Assembly: GCA_021234155.1 (NCBI GenBank)
Contig: JAJEKV010000024.1
Location: 15,042,913 to 15,106,912, forward strand
Direction: 5' to 3'
Length of the DNA stretch: 64,000 nt
Source: Isoetes taiwanensis
Lineage: Eukaryota > Streptophyta > Lycopodiopsida > Isoetales > Isoetaceae
This document shows, piece by piece, positions 20,222 through 31,743 of the stretch. Position 1 is the stretch's first letter, and each line of letters opens with the position of its first letter. Under the pieces are notes generated by a model. That model was not told the DNA's origin. It searched no databases and was given only the letters and a program-made list of their open reading frames with translations. The translations under genes and the position numbers were made by a program.

Positions 20222-20291
20222 GAGAGACAGAGAGAGAGGGAGGGAGGGAGGGAGGGAGAAGGGGGAGGGAGGGAGGAGGGGAGGGAGAGAT
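20222..20291. repeat. (GA)/(GGGA)n tail of LINE copy 2
   Basis: GAGAGA passing into GGGAGGGAGG and ending GAGATGAAATGAAATG, the reverse complement of the shared LINE 3' terminus. It joins the 5' leader of LINE 1. Confidence 0.9.
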
Positions 20292-20422
20292 GAAATGAAA
20301 TGTATTACGTCTATGGGAGGCCTCACAGGCCTATTAGACAACAAGTTTTATACAATATCATAAAATAATAGATGAGTCTCAGAATCCTCATCTAGTTCCT
20401 CGCTCTCGCTCAAACCCTCATT

Positions 20423-22686
20423 TTATTCTAGTAAAGTATTTACATTTTTTATACAACTCTCTCTATGCTGTAAAATTTCAATCATATAGGACCGTATCTG
20501 ATCTCCTTGTAACATAAAAAAGGTTTTTAGATTTTCAGCAGTCCTATCATAACGATTTCTTATCAGCTGGTATGCGGGACATCTTAGCAAAACATGGTCT
20601 TCATCTTCTATATCGTCCCCTCTACAAACTTTGCAATTTTGCAGGTCTCTTGGAGTAATCTGACCCCATCTACCAACTTCCACTAGCCGCATTCTGCATA
20701 TTGTGTGTCCTTTTTTAATCGAAATGGTCTCCTTTAAGTAGGCTGCAGCCTGCAGGGTTGGGTTCATATTGTGCCTGTACAAAAGCATCTTCGTCTTGGG
20801 ATTCTGCCATATTTTCTTTAGTACTTTCTCATGTACCCATTCTCTCAAATTATCTTTTATCCAAATTGCGTCATCCCATTTGATATCCCACTTATTGAGC
20901 CACTTTTTCACGTCATCAAACCATCCCTTTTCTGTACTCATTAGCAAGGCATGCTTTGGAATTCGATTGTCATCCATCTGCCTTACTTTCTTAACGTATC
21001 TGATGCATCTAAGTATTGCTTCTCCCTCAAGAGGCATTAGACCTGCCTCTGTTAGCATCATCAGATACGGGGTTTGTACTTTTACTCCTAGTTCCAAACA
21101 TAAGAATTTTTTAAGTACCTGTTCAATGTCCTCCCATAAGCATTGTGGCAGACTTGGGCCCCATATTTTGCACCCATATAGGATGTCACTCTGGACTAAA
21201 GATTCAAATAGTCTAACCTTCAATGGCCAAGACCATAAGTAGATTCTTCTACACATACTTTGCATAGAGTATAATGCCTTCTGTCCTTCCCCAATTCTCT
21301 GGGCTATGCATGTATTCCATTTATGGTTCTTGCTCATCTCTAGCCCTAGATATTTATATGCTTCACATGCTTGCACAATGCTGCCTTTATATCTGAATGT
21401 GTGATCTTGCCTAAGTATCCCAACTATCATAATGTTAGATTTCTCTAAATCCACTTGCATTCCTATGTCATCACGGAATCTAGCGAGGACATCTAGGTGT
21501 TGCTGCATATGCTCTTTTGTGCGTGCAAACATAACAATATCATCAGCACACATAAGCAATTGAATAACATACCCGTGTATTTGTGTGCTTCCTTCACTAT
21601 TGGTCCTTAGCATCTCTTCCAATCCATCAATAAAGAGTCCAAATAAGGTCGGGGACATTGGGCATCCTTGTTTTACTCCGACGTTGCTTTCCGTTATCTC
21701 CTATACATCCAATACGAAAGGTATAGATAACTGTACGAGCACCTTTTCATACAGTATACGGATTGCCTCTTGCAAATGTTTTGGAACCTGTAACTTTGCC
21801 ATTCTTTTTCAAAGCTTTGATCTCGGCACTTTATCAAATGCTTTCTTTAAGTCGATGAAGCATACATGAACTGGCTTTTTAGTGCCTTTTACAGAATCAA
21901 AAATGGTTTTCAAAGCAAGCAGGTGATCTATGGTAGATCTATTCTGTCGAAAACCAGCCTGGGTTTTTGCTCTCTTTCCATGTCTTTCAGCCCAGTCACT
22001 AACTTTTCTCTCTATAATAGTTGCAAATAGTTTCGAGAAGAGACTATTTACCATAAGTGTTCTATAATTATTTGCTTCTGTCATCGGGCCACTTTTATGT
22101 ATCGGAACCACTCTATTCTGTTGCCATGTTTGAGGGAATCCTTCTCTCATGGCTGCCGTAAACATCTTTGCAACTACTTCATTCACACTATCCCCTGCCC
22201 ACTTCAAGTGTTCCGCATATAAACCATACGAGTCTTTTGCCTTACCATTTGCCAAGTTCATAATACCTTCCGCTATCTCTTCCTTTGTGAATGCGAGATC
22301 AGATTGCACTTTGGCTTCCTGTGTGATAGCATCATCGTGATATAATTGCACTACCTGTTGCCATAAAGTATGAGCTGACAAGGGGATATACTGTTGTTTT
22401 GCTTGCTTCAGCTTGCTCCAAAAGAGCTTGGGCTCTACAAGATATTGATGAAGGAGTATTTCTTGCTGTTTCCTGACAAATCTCCTTTTTTTAGTCTCAC
22501 CAGGCTTCTATATTCTTTTTTACATGCTCCCCTTTGGATAGCACTACATCTTTGCATGATGCATCCAACCAACTGTTGCATGGTAGCCCTTTCAGTTTTC
22601 TACGTGAGACAAAATGGTCACTAGCCACACCCAATACCATATCTGCCAGTTTCTCACTTAGTGCCTCAATATCCGTGGGCCAGCTT
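20423..22686 (-). pseudogene. LINE 2 ORF2, C-terminal part (RT and knuckle)
   Basis: Follows the LTR insertion. It carries the end of the linker (RRKLKGLPCNSWLDASC), RT N-terminal part (22381-21809: VVPIHKSGPMTEANNYR, FIDLKKAFDKV), RT core (21658-20423: SPTLFGLFID; here CADD replaces YADD, an unusual active-site variant), and the knuckle CKVCRGDDIEDEDHVLLRC. It ends at 20423. Breaks lie near 21800 and 21660. It is more diverged from LINE 1 than the LINE 4, 5 and 7 copies, so it is a separate subfamily. Confidence 0.8.
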
Positions 22687-22691
22687 ATCTC

Positions 22692-24335
22692 TGTGACGTT
22701 CCAGGGGAATATACGCTATGCATACGTATATTCCTGGACCCGTCACTATACAAGTCTATCTTCATAGCCTTGTATACCATAGATTGTGGCACTAGGGGGC
22801 GTGACTAAGTTATTCATATAACTTAGCCAACCTTAGGTTAAGACCATTTTCCACGTGGCCTTAACCTATTGGGCACCCGCCACACGAGACTCACCCGATT
22901 GGTGCCACGTGGCATCTTAGGTGGACCTAACTTATATAGGCTGGAACCCTAACCCTAGGCCTCTTTCCAGCCCTAGCACCCAGAGACTCATCTACTCGTT
23001 CGAAACCCCGTTTCGAACATCGTTTGCTGTGGCATAGTCTGGTGCAGCAGCCCCCGCAGGGTAGACTCGTTCTTGGAGCAAGAGCAGCATCACGTGAGTC
23101 GAAGACCATGGAGGCACACGGATCTGGAGGGAGAGCATCAGGAGCAGGTATGTAGGGTAGTAGTTGTGATAGCTCATTTGGAATTAGCATTCCAGATGTG
23201 CTAGTATCTTGTATCTAGAGTAGAGCCATCCTAGAACCCGTATTCAACATCTTGAACCCTAATCAATGAACCCTAACCATTAGTTAGATTGTATGATTAG
23301 GTTAAGATGTTCTTCTTATGATCATTCTTAGGATACGATGATTATGTGATGTTGGTTGATCATGTTTGCTCCTCTTGTATTGGGAAGGGGGGTAGAGACC
23401 TAGGGCCATATGTAGTATGCTCCTAGAGTAGATCCCTTAGTTCCTATTAGATGCGGCCTGTGCATAGGAGCCCACCAGGCTATCGAGGCTATGCTGTGAC
23501 TCAGCACCACATAACGGGGCTAGAGGGAATGTGGAGGGAGGATCCCTGCCGAGTGGGGGCTTCGGGGGATCCCATAGTGGGCTAGGCTTATGGTCGGTCA
23601 CTTCGTGTGGGCCGAGCATGGGTCCGACACCTCCTGGGGCAATGGTGCCGCCCTGCCTCTCGAGAGCTGCAAGTGTCGGCTTGGCTCTCGTTTTGGGGGG
23701 TTAAGTCGGGTACGAATCGTGTGTCGCCACGATTCTCTAGCCGCCCACGGAACCTCTAGACCCTGGGGAGGGGAGATGCAACCCTTCCTGCCTCATCGGA
23801 CCAGGGAGATGCAACCTGGAGTAGTCCCGATGGGTGATGCCATGGGATTGCGTATCCGGAAGGCTAGAGTCATGCGAGCTGATTTAGCCCATCCGCAAAG
23901 TATGCCTGGGAGGGGGCAGATGGAGTGGTCAACCCTAGCCATTGTCTTATGCCAGCCCTCGCCATTGTTATGACTCGGTCTGCTCTATCTTGAGACCTAT
24001 CCAGTCAGTCTACCTCCTTATGAGTCGGAGCCATGGGTAGGAGCTCTCATGTTTTATGGTTTATGATTATCTTCTTTGCTCATATGGATATGTGATGGGC
24101 TACCCTTTGAGATAGTATGTTGTATTGTTATTGCTAGTTCTGACGTTGTTTATGCTTCCGCTGTGATAGGAGCCCATAGGGGAAGGGCGCGCAAGACACC
24201 TTCGTGTCCCCTTTCCGCACTACGGGAGTTCCATAGTGCGGGATAGACGGAGGGCCTGTGCGGTTGTTGAGCCGGACGGGGGATTTCCTGCCGAGTGTAC
24301 GGCCGGGCGCCGTATGTTTAGCAGGGAGCGTCACA
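22692..24335 (+). mobile_element. Probable solo LTR of a Ty3/gypsy element, 1644 bp
   Basis: Begins TGTGACGTTCC and ends GGAGCGTCACA, a TG..CA pair within TGTGACG/CGTCACA termini typical of plant Ty3/gypsy LTRs. ATCTC duplications lie at 22687-22691 and 24336-24340. A hairpin (GTTCCAGGGGAATATACG with CGTATATTCCTGGAC) lies at 22698-22737. A TATA-like TTATATAGG near 22931 suggests + orientation. No gag or pol is present. A truncated inverted relative occupies about 29797-30332. Confidence 0.75.
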
Positions 24336-24340
24336 ATCTC

Positions 24341-25252
24341 GGATGCTTTTGCTTCACATTTCTCCATGTACTTTACCGCCTTATGATAATTCATGCATAT
24401 CCTGGGCTTAAAGACATTGCGGTCTTGATTGTATTCAAATTTCTTTGTGTTTAACACGATTGAGAGTGGAACATGATCTGAGATCTTCTCCATCTCTTCC
24501 CCTATAGATATGTGCCCCACCTGATCCACAAACTGAGCTTTAGCAAGAACAAGGTCAACAACACTAGCACTTCTGCATGTGCATTTATCCGTGCCAGGAA
24601 ATATCCGTGTACCATTATATATCAATAAGTCTAGCCCGCTACACATATTGAATACATGCTTGCCTTGAGGCGTAGGCCATCTGATTCTGTCTGCAGTAGT
24701 TCTATTCCAACCCTTTTGGTACATCTCTGTGTCATCAAGCATTTCAACCCACATGGGTTCCCCTTCCAAACTGGTTAAAGGTGCTTGCTTATTAGCAATA
24801 CGCCCATTGAAGTCACCTAGTAAGAGAACGTCACCTTGCGACATCAAAGAAAGAGCATCTTGTTCCAAACTAAAGAAGGGGTCGTCTCTGTCTAAGTATT
24901 CTGTATTATATACTGGCGATTCCCTTGGAGGAAAATAACATCCTGCCACAAAAATCTTACCTTTTTGACCAGGTCTTTCAACCCAGATATGTTGCTTTGA
25001 ACCCATTCCTTCAACTATTTTGACCATTTTTTTCAAGTGAGATCTTACATAGCATGCTGTCCCGCCATGGCCCTTTAGGCGCCAACCTTTATTATACCGG
25101 ACTGAGTGTAACAAAATGAATCCATGTATGTCGATTAAACTTTTCTCTTCATTTTCGCATGTTTCCCGAAAAAACAAGATATCTACGTTTGCAAATAAAT
25201 CATCTACTACCTCTATTTTATACTGACTAATAGAGTTAATATTCCAACACAT
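24341..25252 (-). pseudogene. LINE 2 ORF2, N-terminal endonuclease
   Basis: Starts MCWNINSISQYKIEVVDDLF at 25252. APE-type endonuclease motifs: ETCENEE, LLLGDFNGR, WPTPQGKHVFNMCSGLDLLI, SVVDLVL and SDHVPLSI. The frame is open until the LTR insertion after KASEI. The remaining residues of the long open frame (to 24134) are read-through into the LTR and are not LINE protein. Confidence 0.85.
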
Positions 25253-25273
25253 TATGCTGGTGGTCTCGCTTAC

Positions 25274-26109
25274 CTATGTTTCATCTTGATTCTCCACTAC
25301 CACCCTGCCGCGTCTCCAAAATGCCTTTTTCCCTGCTTGCTTTGCTTCCTTGAAGATCTGCAATTGTTCCTTGTGTTCTTGAAGTTGTTTTTTTGTAAGG
25401 TCGTCATTAATCCAAATTTGTTTCCCCTTGAGCATGGTTTTCTTTTTCAATATGCTGATCTTGTCCTCTCTGGAGCCCAATTTAACAATGATGTGCCTGT
25501 CTCTGTCACTTTGCTTTCCAATCCGAAATGCATCTACAATATTGGTATTGATTAGCTGAAGCTCGTTTGCACAAAAATCCTGGACAATGTCTCTGGTTCT
25601 CTCCCTTGCTTGTTCGGGTATGCCAATCAAGCAAATGTTCAGTGCTTTCTCTTTCTTTTCTTGTTCTTCCATAAAGGATGCCAATTGATTTTGAATTATG
25701 GCGACATCCGTGTTCATGGGTCCTGTTTCTGTGTCATCAATTTCGCTATCACTGTCACTGTTCGTGAGCTCTTGTTTAAACTTTTCAAATTCGGATGTAA
25801 GCCCTTGCTTAAATTGCTCAAGCTCAGCGAACATCCTGCTTTTGCATTTCTCTAATTCTGTTTATACATGAGCAAGCAAAAAATTCTTCAGATCACTAAT
25901 CATATTTTGGACGGAGCCCTCCATTGATGATTCCATTGAGATCGTAGAGACCTCCATAGCTGTCCTCACCTGTAACACTACCTCCATCAGATCCTTTTTT
26001 GTAACTCCAGCCCCTGTAGGATCGCCCTCTTCAGCCTACCACGGCAAAGGTGCAGCTAAGAATGTGGCTCTCAACAAAGATTAGGTTTCTTCTTGGGCTT
26101 CTGTGCCAT
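25274..26109 (-). pseudogene. LINE 2 ORF1 protein
   Basis: Starts at 26109 (MAQKPKKKP in the sister copy). Coiled coil (MFAELEQFKQGLTSEFEKF, about residues 92-120), an acidic spacer, then an RRM-like core: ALNICLIGIPEQ, VDAFRIGKQ, RHIIVKLGSREDKISILKK, and a basic end KKAFWRRGRVVVENQ. A stop TAA at 25864-25862 (one C-to-T from CAA) is shared exactly with the copy at 35676, so the two derive from one already mutated element. The ORF1 end lies about 20 nt from the ORF2 start. Confidence 0.75.
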
Positions 26110-26330
26110 CGTGGGTCTGATACCCCTGTTTATCTGCCCTGTTTAAAGTGACCTCTATTCCGGAATGCTTAAACCCATGTTTCAATCCCCTGTCAGGATG
26201 CACAAATGGTCCCCCTGTTCTGGGTTCTGAAACAACACAAAGCTCAAGTGGAATTAATCTCCTGTTCTGGGTCCCCTGTTAAAGTCCCCTGTTAAATAAC
26301 AGCAAATGAACTTCCTCGAACCCTCCGCTA

Positions 26331-26410
26331 AGAGAGAGAGAGAGGGAGGGAGGGAGGGAGGGAGGAGGGAGGGAGGGAGGGAGGGAGGAGAGAGAGAGAG
26401 AGAGAGAGAT
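26331..26410. repeat. (GA)/(GGGA)n tract at the LINE 2 5' end
   Basis: GAGAGAGA then GGGAGGGAGG repeats then GAGAGA, bordered on the right by GCGTTGGCCACATGC. The duplicated copy is at 36139-36208. Confidence 0.9.
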
Positions 26411-27496
26411 GCGTTGGCCACATGCAGGCCGAAAGACAAAACGAGAGATGCCCCTTTGAGAGACAATTTGCCCCTAACTATGGTTAGGGGCATTCCCATA
26501 TATTTTTTGCAGTTTAGCATAACTCGCCGGTTAAATGTTTTGGGGGGCCTTTAAAATTGCAGCAGATCGGAGCCGAACGACCGGTTTGATCCGTAGAACT
26601 GCCCGCCCAAAGATATCGTTTAGCGATTCCCCATCGGGCCGATTCGCCATATCCGCATCTTCGATTTCTCCGCTAAACACCGGCGAAGAGGCCACAAAAT
26701 CGTGGATCAAAGGATAATCCGTAGCCGGCATCATTTTCCGAATCTAAACAGAAAACTCCAACCATTAGTTCAGCTTATTGCCGAATCCGAAGCCTAAAAC
26801 CAAAACCGAATCCACCCAAAACGCAAAAAATTGTCCTGAAGAGAATCTCTACAATTGACACTCGGGAATAACTTACAGAGCCGATTTCTTCCTTTTCCAT
26901 ACAAAAACTGGATCTGGAACAGTTTTTCCTTCGAATTTGTAGCCTAGCGAGCCCGGATTTTTGGAAAACATACAGGGATTCAAACGCAAAAATCGATAAA
27001 GGGATGCAAGAGGGAGCGGAATTCGACGAACCCAGGTAGAATTGAAGCCTAAATGTGCTGCATTGTGTGGAAAATAGGCAGATAAGGCAGAAAAGGATCC
27101 TGCAGAGAAAAACAGATTCACAGAGGAGAGAGGGGCATTTTGCGAGAGAAGAAAAAACAAACGGGTCTGCTTTCTGATCTGTCGCAAGGGAGCAAGAGAA
27201 GCATTTTTCACGAAGCAGACTGTCGCATTATAAAGCAAACGAAGGCACAGATTAAAAGGGCTCTTCCTTTTCTTCTTCTACGTGGGCACAATCAAGCAGT
27301 ACCGGATTGATGGCTATGGCAGAATCATCTCATTTCATAACAGGGCTCAATTGAAGCATCTTGCTTCTCCGGCCAGTGCATGATGGTAATCAAGCTTTAG
27401 CACAGGCGGCAATCATAAACAGGGGATCCAAAAAGAGAGATCCTTGAAAAATGTTAGCTAGGAAATCTGGCATATTTTTTTTTTTTTGCCCTTAAC
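26411..27496 (-). other. Possible host promoter and first exon upstream of LINE 2
   Basis: On the - strand a start at 26734 opens MMPATDYPLIHDFVASSPVF, with coding-like composition, to 26531 (67 codons; 87 codons in the better preserved duplicate at 36534-36274). Upstream there is non-repetitive leader or promoter-like sequence to an A-tract (T13 at about 27468 on the +). The palindrome GCCCCTAACTATGGTTAGGGGC (26471-26492) follows the frame. The protein is not recognised. It may be a truncated host gene into which LINE 2 inserted, or sequence carried by the LINE. Confidence 0.35.
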
Positions 27497-27499
27497 GAG

Positions 27500-28555
27500 C
27501 CCGCCACTTGTAAACTTAGTGGTTGAACATAGTGGTTAGGACTGGTACCATAGGCTCCCCTGCCCACTTGAGCAACTCTGCCTGCATACCATCCAGGTCC
27601 GTTGCTTTCCCATTGGCCAAACGCTGCAGACCCTGGGTAACATCATCCTCTGTGATTTCTAATGTCGGACCATTCTGTGGGGGTATGAGTGCTCGTGTCC
27701 CTTGAGGATCATAGAGTTGCTGCAGGTATTGTTCCCACTACTCATTAGTGATGTTCCCCGTAGGCTGGGCTGGCTTTCGAAGAACCTTGCGCCAAAAGAT
27801 TCTAGGATGGCTTTTCAACATGGAAAACATTTCCCTTTGATGACGTGCAATGTACTGAGATTTCTTTGCCTTCAAGAATGCAGGATACTGTGTGGTGGCA
27901 TGTGAGCGCATTGCAGGATCTGTGATCTGGCGGAGCCGGCATTTGTATTCCTTACACTCAGCATCAAACCACCGATTACGGGGGAATGTTGCAGTCCCTG
28001 TGATACCTCTCGGGCATGCTATCCCAAAACATCTTTCTGCAACAGTACCAAGGAGCTCAATCAGCTAACCCGTTTGCTGGTCTAGCGTGAGGGCCTGCAA
28101 AATTCCTGAAAGGTTATCTATGAGCATATCAGCATAATCCTTTGCCTGCTCATAATCCAATCGCAAGCGAGGTATACAAGGAGCTGCCGTAGAAGGGGTT
28201 CTAGCAGCCTGCCAAGCCAACTGCAGGTAGAGTGGAAGGTGATCTGAGTCTGTCTCCTCATCTCTACTGTCTGTGCCTACCCGAAAGTGGTTGATCAAAT
28301 GTACATCCTGCTCAGCGACTAATAGATAGTCCACCACACTAGATCCTCCACCGTGATTCTCTTGTCTGCAGGTGCACTTACAGGAGGAAGGCCACTGTGC
28401 CAGGCCATTACAAATTACCAAGTCAAAGACACCACATAGTAGAAGCAACTGCCTGCCAAAGCGCGTGACCTGACTATCATCTGATGTTTGTGGCCAAGCC
28501 GCCTCCGCGGGGCGCAGCTTCAAAATTTGGACGACCCCTTCTTCAATAATGCCAG
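27500..28555 (-). pseudogene. LINE fragment, distinct subfamily (endonuclease end to RT start)
   Basis: Reading on the -: VVQILKLRPAEAAWPQTSDD, VFDLVICNGLAQWP, CTCR, SSVVDYLLVAEQD and SDHLPLYL (endonuclease end), then a linker with ATFPRNRWFDAECKEYKCRR, then LANGKATDLDGMQAELLKWA (RT start). It is truncated at both ends. The motifs match the LINE family here, but the sequence is clearly diverged from copies 1, 2 and 4. Confidence 0.65.
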
Positions 28556-29255
28556 CTAGCAGTTTGGCAAACACCGAACTGACCATGATTGTTCAGTAAT
28601 TGGTTGGACTATGTGGATCTCCTGCCTTGTAAATGGGGACAACTCTGCTTGTGGTCCACTGCTGGGGGAATCCTTCCTGTAGCGCCGATTACGGGGGAAT
28701 GTTGCAGTCCCTGTGATACCTCTCGGGCATGCTATCCCAAAACATCTTTCTGCAATAGTACCAAGGAGCTCAATCAGCTAACCCGTTTGCTGGTCTAGCG
28801 TGAGGGCCTGCAAAATTCCTGAAAGGTTATCTATGAGCATATCAGCATAATCCTTTGCCTGCTCATAATCCAATCGCAAGCGAGGTATACAAGGAGCTGC
28901 TTAGAGAAGGGGTTCTAGCGACCGCCAAGCCAAGCTACGGCAGGTAGAGTGGAAGGTGATCTCGAGTCCGCTCTCCTCATCTCTATGCATTGCCTACCCG
29001 AAAGTGGTTGATCAAATGTACATCCTGCTCAGCGACTAATAGATAGTCCACCACACTAGATCCTCCACCGTGATTCTCTTGTCTGTAGGTGCACTTACAG
29101 GAGGAAGGCCACTGTGCCAGGCCATTACAAATTACCAAGTCAAAGACACCACATAGTAGAAAAGCGCACCGCCAAAGCGCGCGGACTGACTATCATCCGA
29201 TGTTTTGGGCCAAGCTTGCGCCTCCGGCGACTTCAAAATTTGGACGACCCCTTCT
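28556..29255 (-). pseudogene. Partial tandem duplicate of the LINE fragment
   Basis: 28683-29255 repeats about 27972-28530. A short RT-start piece (28680-28556: VVPIYKAG-like, MVSSVFAKLLAGII) is joined to it, so endonuclease and RT pieces are out of order. Differences from the first copy cluster at CAG/CTG sites, for example near 28900-28990. Confidence 0.6.
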
Positions 29256-29257
29256 TT

Positions 29258-30332
29258 AGTTTGGAACAAGATGCTCTTTCTTTGATGTCGCAAGGTGACG
29301 TTCTCTTACTAGGTGACTTCAATGGGCGTATTGCTAATAAGCAAGCACCTTTAACCAGTTTGGAAGGGGAACCCATGTGGGTTGAAATGCTTGATGACAC
29401 AGAGATGTACCAAAAGGGTTGGAATAGAACTACTGCAGACAGAATCAGATGGCCTACGCCTCAAGGCAAGCATGTACTCAATATGTGTAGCGGGCTAGAC
29501 TTATTGATATATAATGGTACACGGATATTTCCTGGCACGGATAAATGCACATGCAGAAGTGCTAGTGTTGTTGACCTTGTTCTTGCTAAAGCTCAGTTTG
29601 TGGATCAGGTGGGGCACATATCTATAGGGGAAGAGATGGAGAAGATCTCAGATCATGTTCCACTCTCAATCGTGTTAAACACAAAGAAATTTGAATACAA
29701 TCAAGACCGCAATGTCTTTAAGCCCAGGATATGCATGAATTATCATAAGGCGGTAAAGTACATGGAGAAATGTGAAGCAAAAGCATCCGAGATTGTGACG
29801 CCCCTCGCTAAACATCTGGCCCGCCCGTACACTTTCGGCAGAAATCCCCCCGTCCGGCTCAACAACCGCACAGGCCCTCCGTCTATCCCGCACTATGGAA
29901 CTCCCGTAGTGCGGAAAGGGGACACGAAGGTGTCTTGCGCGCCCTTCCCCTATGGGCTCCTATCACAGCGGAAGCATAAACAACGTCAGAACTAGCAATA
30001 ACAATACAACATACTACCTCGAAGGGTAGCCCATCACATATCCATATGAGCAAAGAAGATAATCATAAACCATAAAACATGAGAGCTCCTACCCATGGCT
30101 CCGACTCATAAGGAGGTAGACTGACTGGATAGGTCTCAAGATAGAGCAGACCGAGTCATAACAATGGCGAGGGCTGGCATAAGACAATGGCTAGGGTTGA
30201 CCACTCCATCCGCCCCTCCTGTGCATACTTTGCAGATGGGCTAAATCAGGCTCTGGCATGACTCTAGCCTTCCGGATACGCAATCCCATGGCATCACCCA
30301 TCGGGACTACTCCAGGTTGCATCTCCCTGGTC
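29258..30332 (+). mobile_element. Inverted copy of LINE 2 endonuclease end plus LTR part
   Basis: 29258-29800 encodes FSLEQDALSLMSQGDVLLLG to KASEIVT on the + strand, the reverse complement of 24888-24336. It continues into a truncated, inverted copy of the 22692-24335 LTR that stops at 30332 (matching about 23802). It shares the LTR junction with LINE 2, so it arose by duplication after that insertion. Confidence 0.8.
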
Positions 30333-30352
30333 AGACGTATCCCAATATTGCT

Positions 30353-31182
30353 GCACCTCGCAGGTTACAATCAATTACGTGCTCTTTTGGATAGCAAGAC
30401 GATCCCCACGGGTTGGGATAGCCCTCCTGTTAACTCTCAACTCTCTGCCTCTGTTTGGGATCGTTGGTGTCAAGCACTTGATCCGGCTCTTGTCAGTCAA
30501 TTCAGGGAGACAGCTCAGCAACCCACGCCCACGGGCATGGTTCCTTCTCCCTATGCTTCCCTGGGTGTTCCTCCACGCCCCAGGTTCCTGACTTCTGATT
30601 GGCGCCTCCCCTTTTGGACAAAGGTCATGGATGGCCATGCTGGATGGACTCCACCTCAGATCTCGACGGATCTCCGGTGGGATCCACGTTTTGTTCGCCG
30701 CTCCCATTGGGAGGAGGGTGCCACTCTTGATACCACCACAAATTGGATCTATATTGCTAATGAGCGTGGTTGGCAACGCCCGGCTGATGCGCTTCATGGT
30801 CTTGACACCTTCTTGCAGAATGCCACCACCTCACCTGATCCTTCAGTCCATCTTCAAGCAGGTTTTTGTGCTGCTCTCATCCGAATGCCAGTGTCAGTGC
30901 CTTCGGCCTCCAGACCTGCCTCCTCATGGAATGTCAGTTCGTTTCTTCAGACGCCCATGCTGCCCTTGAAGACATGGTACGATCTCGATTTCTTATTGAT
31001 GCAGATCCTGCCCTTGGCCTCAACACTCCTCCTGCTCTTCAAACACGCCAGGATCTCATTGGCCAGTACCATAATGGTGCCCGCCCTCACTCCCGTGAGG
31101 ATCACTTTCAGACAGATGGCTTCCCGCCCTCAGAAACACTTCCTCCTTTTCTTCACTCTGAGTGTCGTTTGGTGGGGGGGAG
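30353..31182 (+). pseudogene. 3' part of Ty3/gypsy third ORF (inverted duplicate)
   Basis: A + strand frame with HLAGYNQLRALLDSKTIP, SASVWDRWCQALDP, DWRLPFWTKVMDG and TTNWIYIANERGWQRPADAL matches the - strand region 41714-40900 of the full gypsy element. The polypurine tract TTTGGTGGGGGGGAG (31169-31182) ends it just before the LTR. The 20 bases at 30333-30352 fit neither neighbour and are a junction filler. Confidence 0.75.
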
Positions 31183-31743
31183 TGTTAGTCCTGTGCCTCC
31201 TGGTACAGGACTATTCATGCATACGACGGACCAGGTCAAGCTCAAGGATCCACAGTCAACCACGGGTCAGTCATCAAAGGCCCCGCAGAAGACCAAGCAG
31301 CAGCCCAAAAGGAGGCGCTCGGACAAGTGACGGGCCATCACCGCCCGCGTCAGCGTGATCCCAGGCACCTCAAGAGGCACCGCCAGCATTCCTGCAAATC
31401 AGGCCTCCTTCCAGGAGTCGGCACCGAGATCAGTCAGAGTGTCTATATTGGGCCAGAGGCCATTGTACTATATATATGAGTAGAGCCAGCACATGAGCTC
31501 TAGATGAGTTTTGAGTCTTGTCTCCTTTCAGTTTTTCTCTCTATTGCGAGAGCTCATGTATGTTCATCATTGATATCAAGGAAGCTTATCATTTTCCTCT
31601 CATTTGTTCTGTTTTGTTCTGTTTTCTTCTTCTTATTCTCTTCTTGCAAATCCCCGTGACATATAGTCCCCGGACTCTCTGTTAGATCCACGGGTCCTCT
31701 GAGGGGCTGTCTTCCAGGAGTTCCCGAACCCAGACCCCAAACA
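31183..31743 (+). repeat. Ty3/gypsy LTR (3' LTR, duplicate copy)
   Basis: Begins TGTTAGTCCTG, ends GACCCCAAACA. It is followed by AGAAG, the complement of the CTTCT duplication of the full element at 40330-51292, and then by LINE endonuclease sequence, so it is a duplicated junction and not an independent insertion. A TATA-like TATATATGAG lies near 31472-31481. Confidence 0.85.

Larger units (their letters stand above)
20222..26330 (-). mobile_element. LINE copy 2, interrupted by an LTR
   Basis: Full-length - strand LINE: 5' leader (26330-26110) with repeated CCCCTGTT phrases, ORF1, ORF2 and a microsatellite tail. ORF2 is interrupted at 22691/24336 by an LTR element with the ATCTC duplication; removing it restores KASEISWPTDIEAL in frame. 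Confidence 0.85.

Noticed and set aside
24134-24335. C-terminal extension of the LINE 2 endonuclease frame
   Set aside because: It is read-through into the inserted LTR after the ATCTC duplication.
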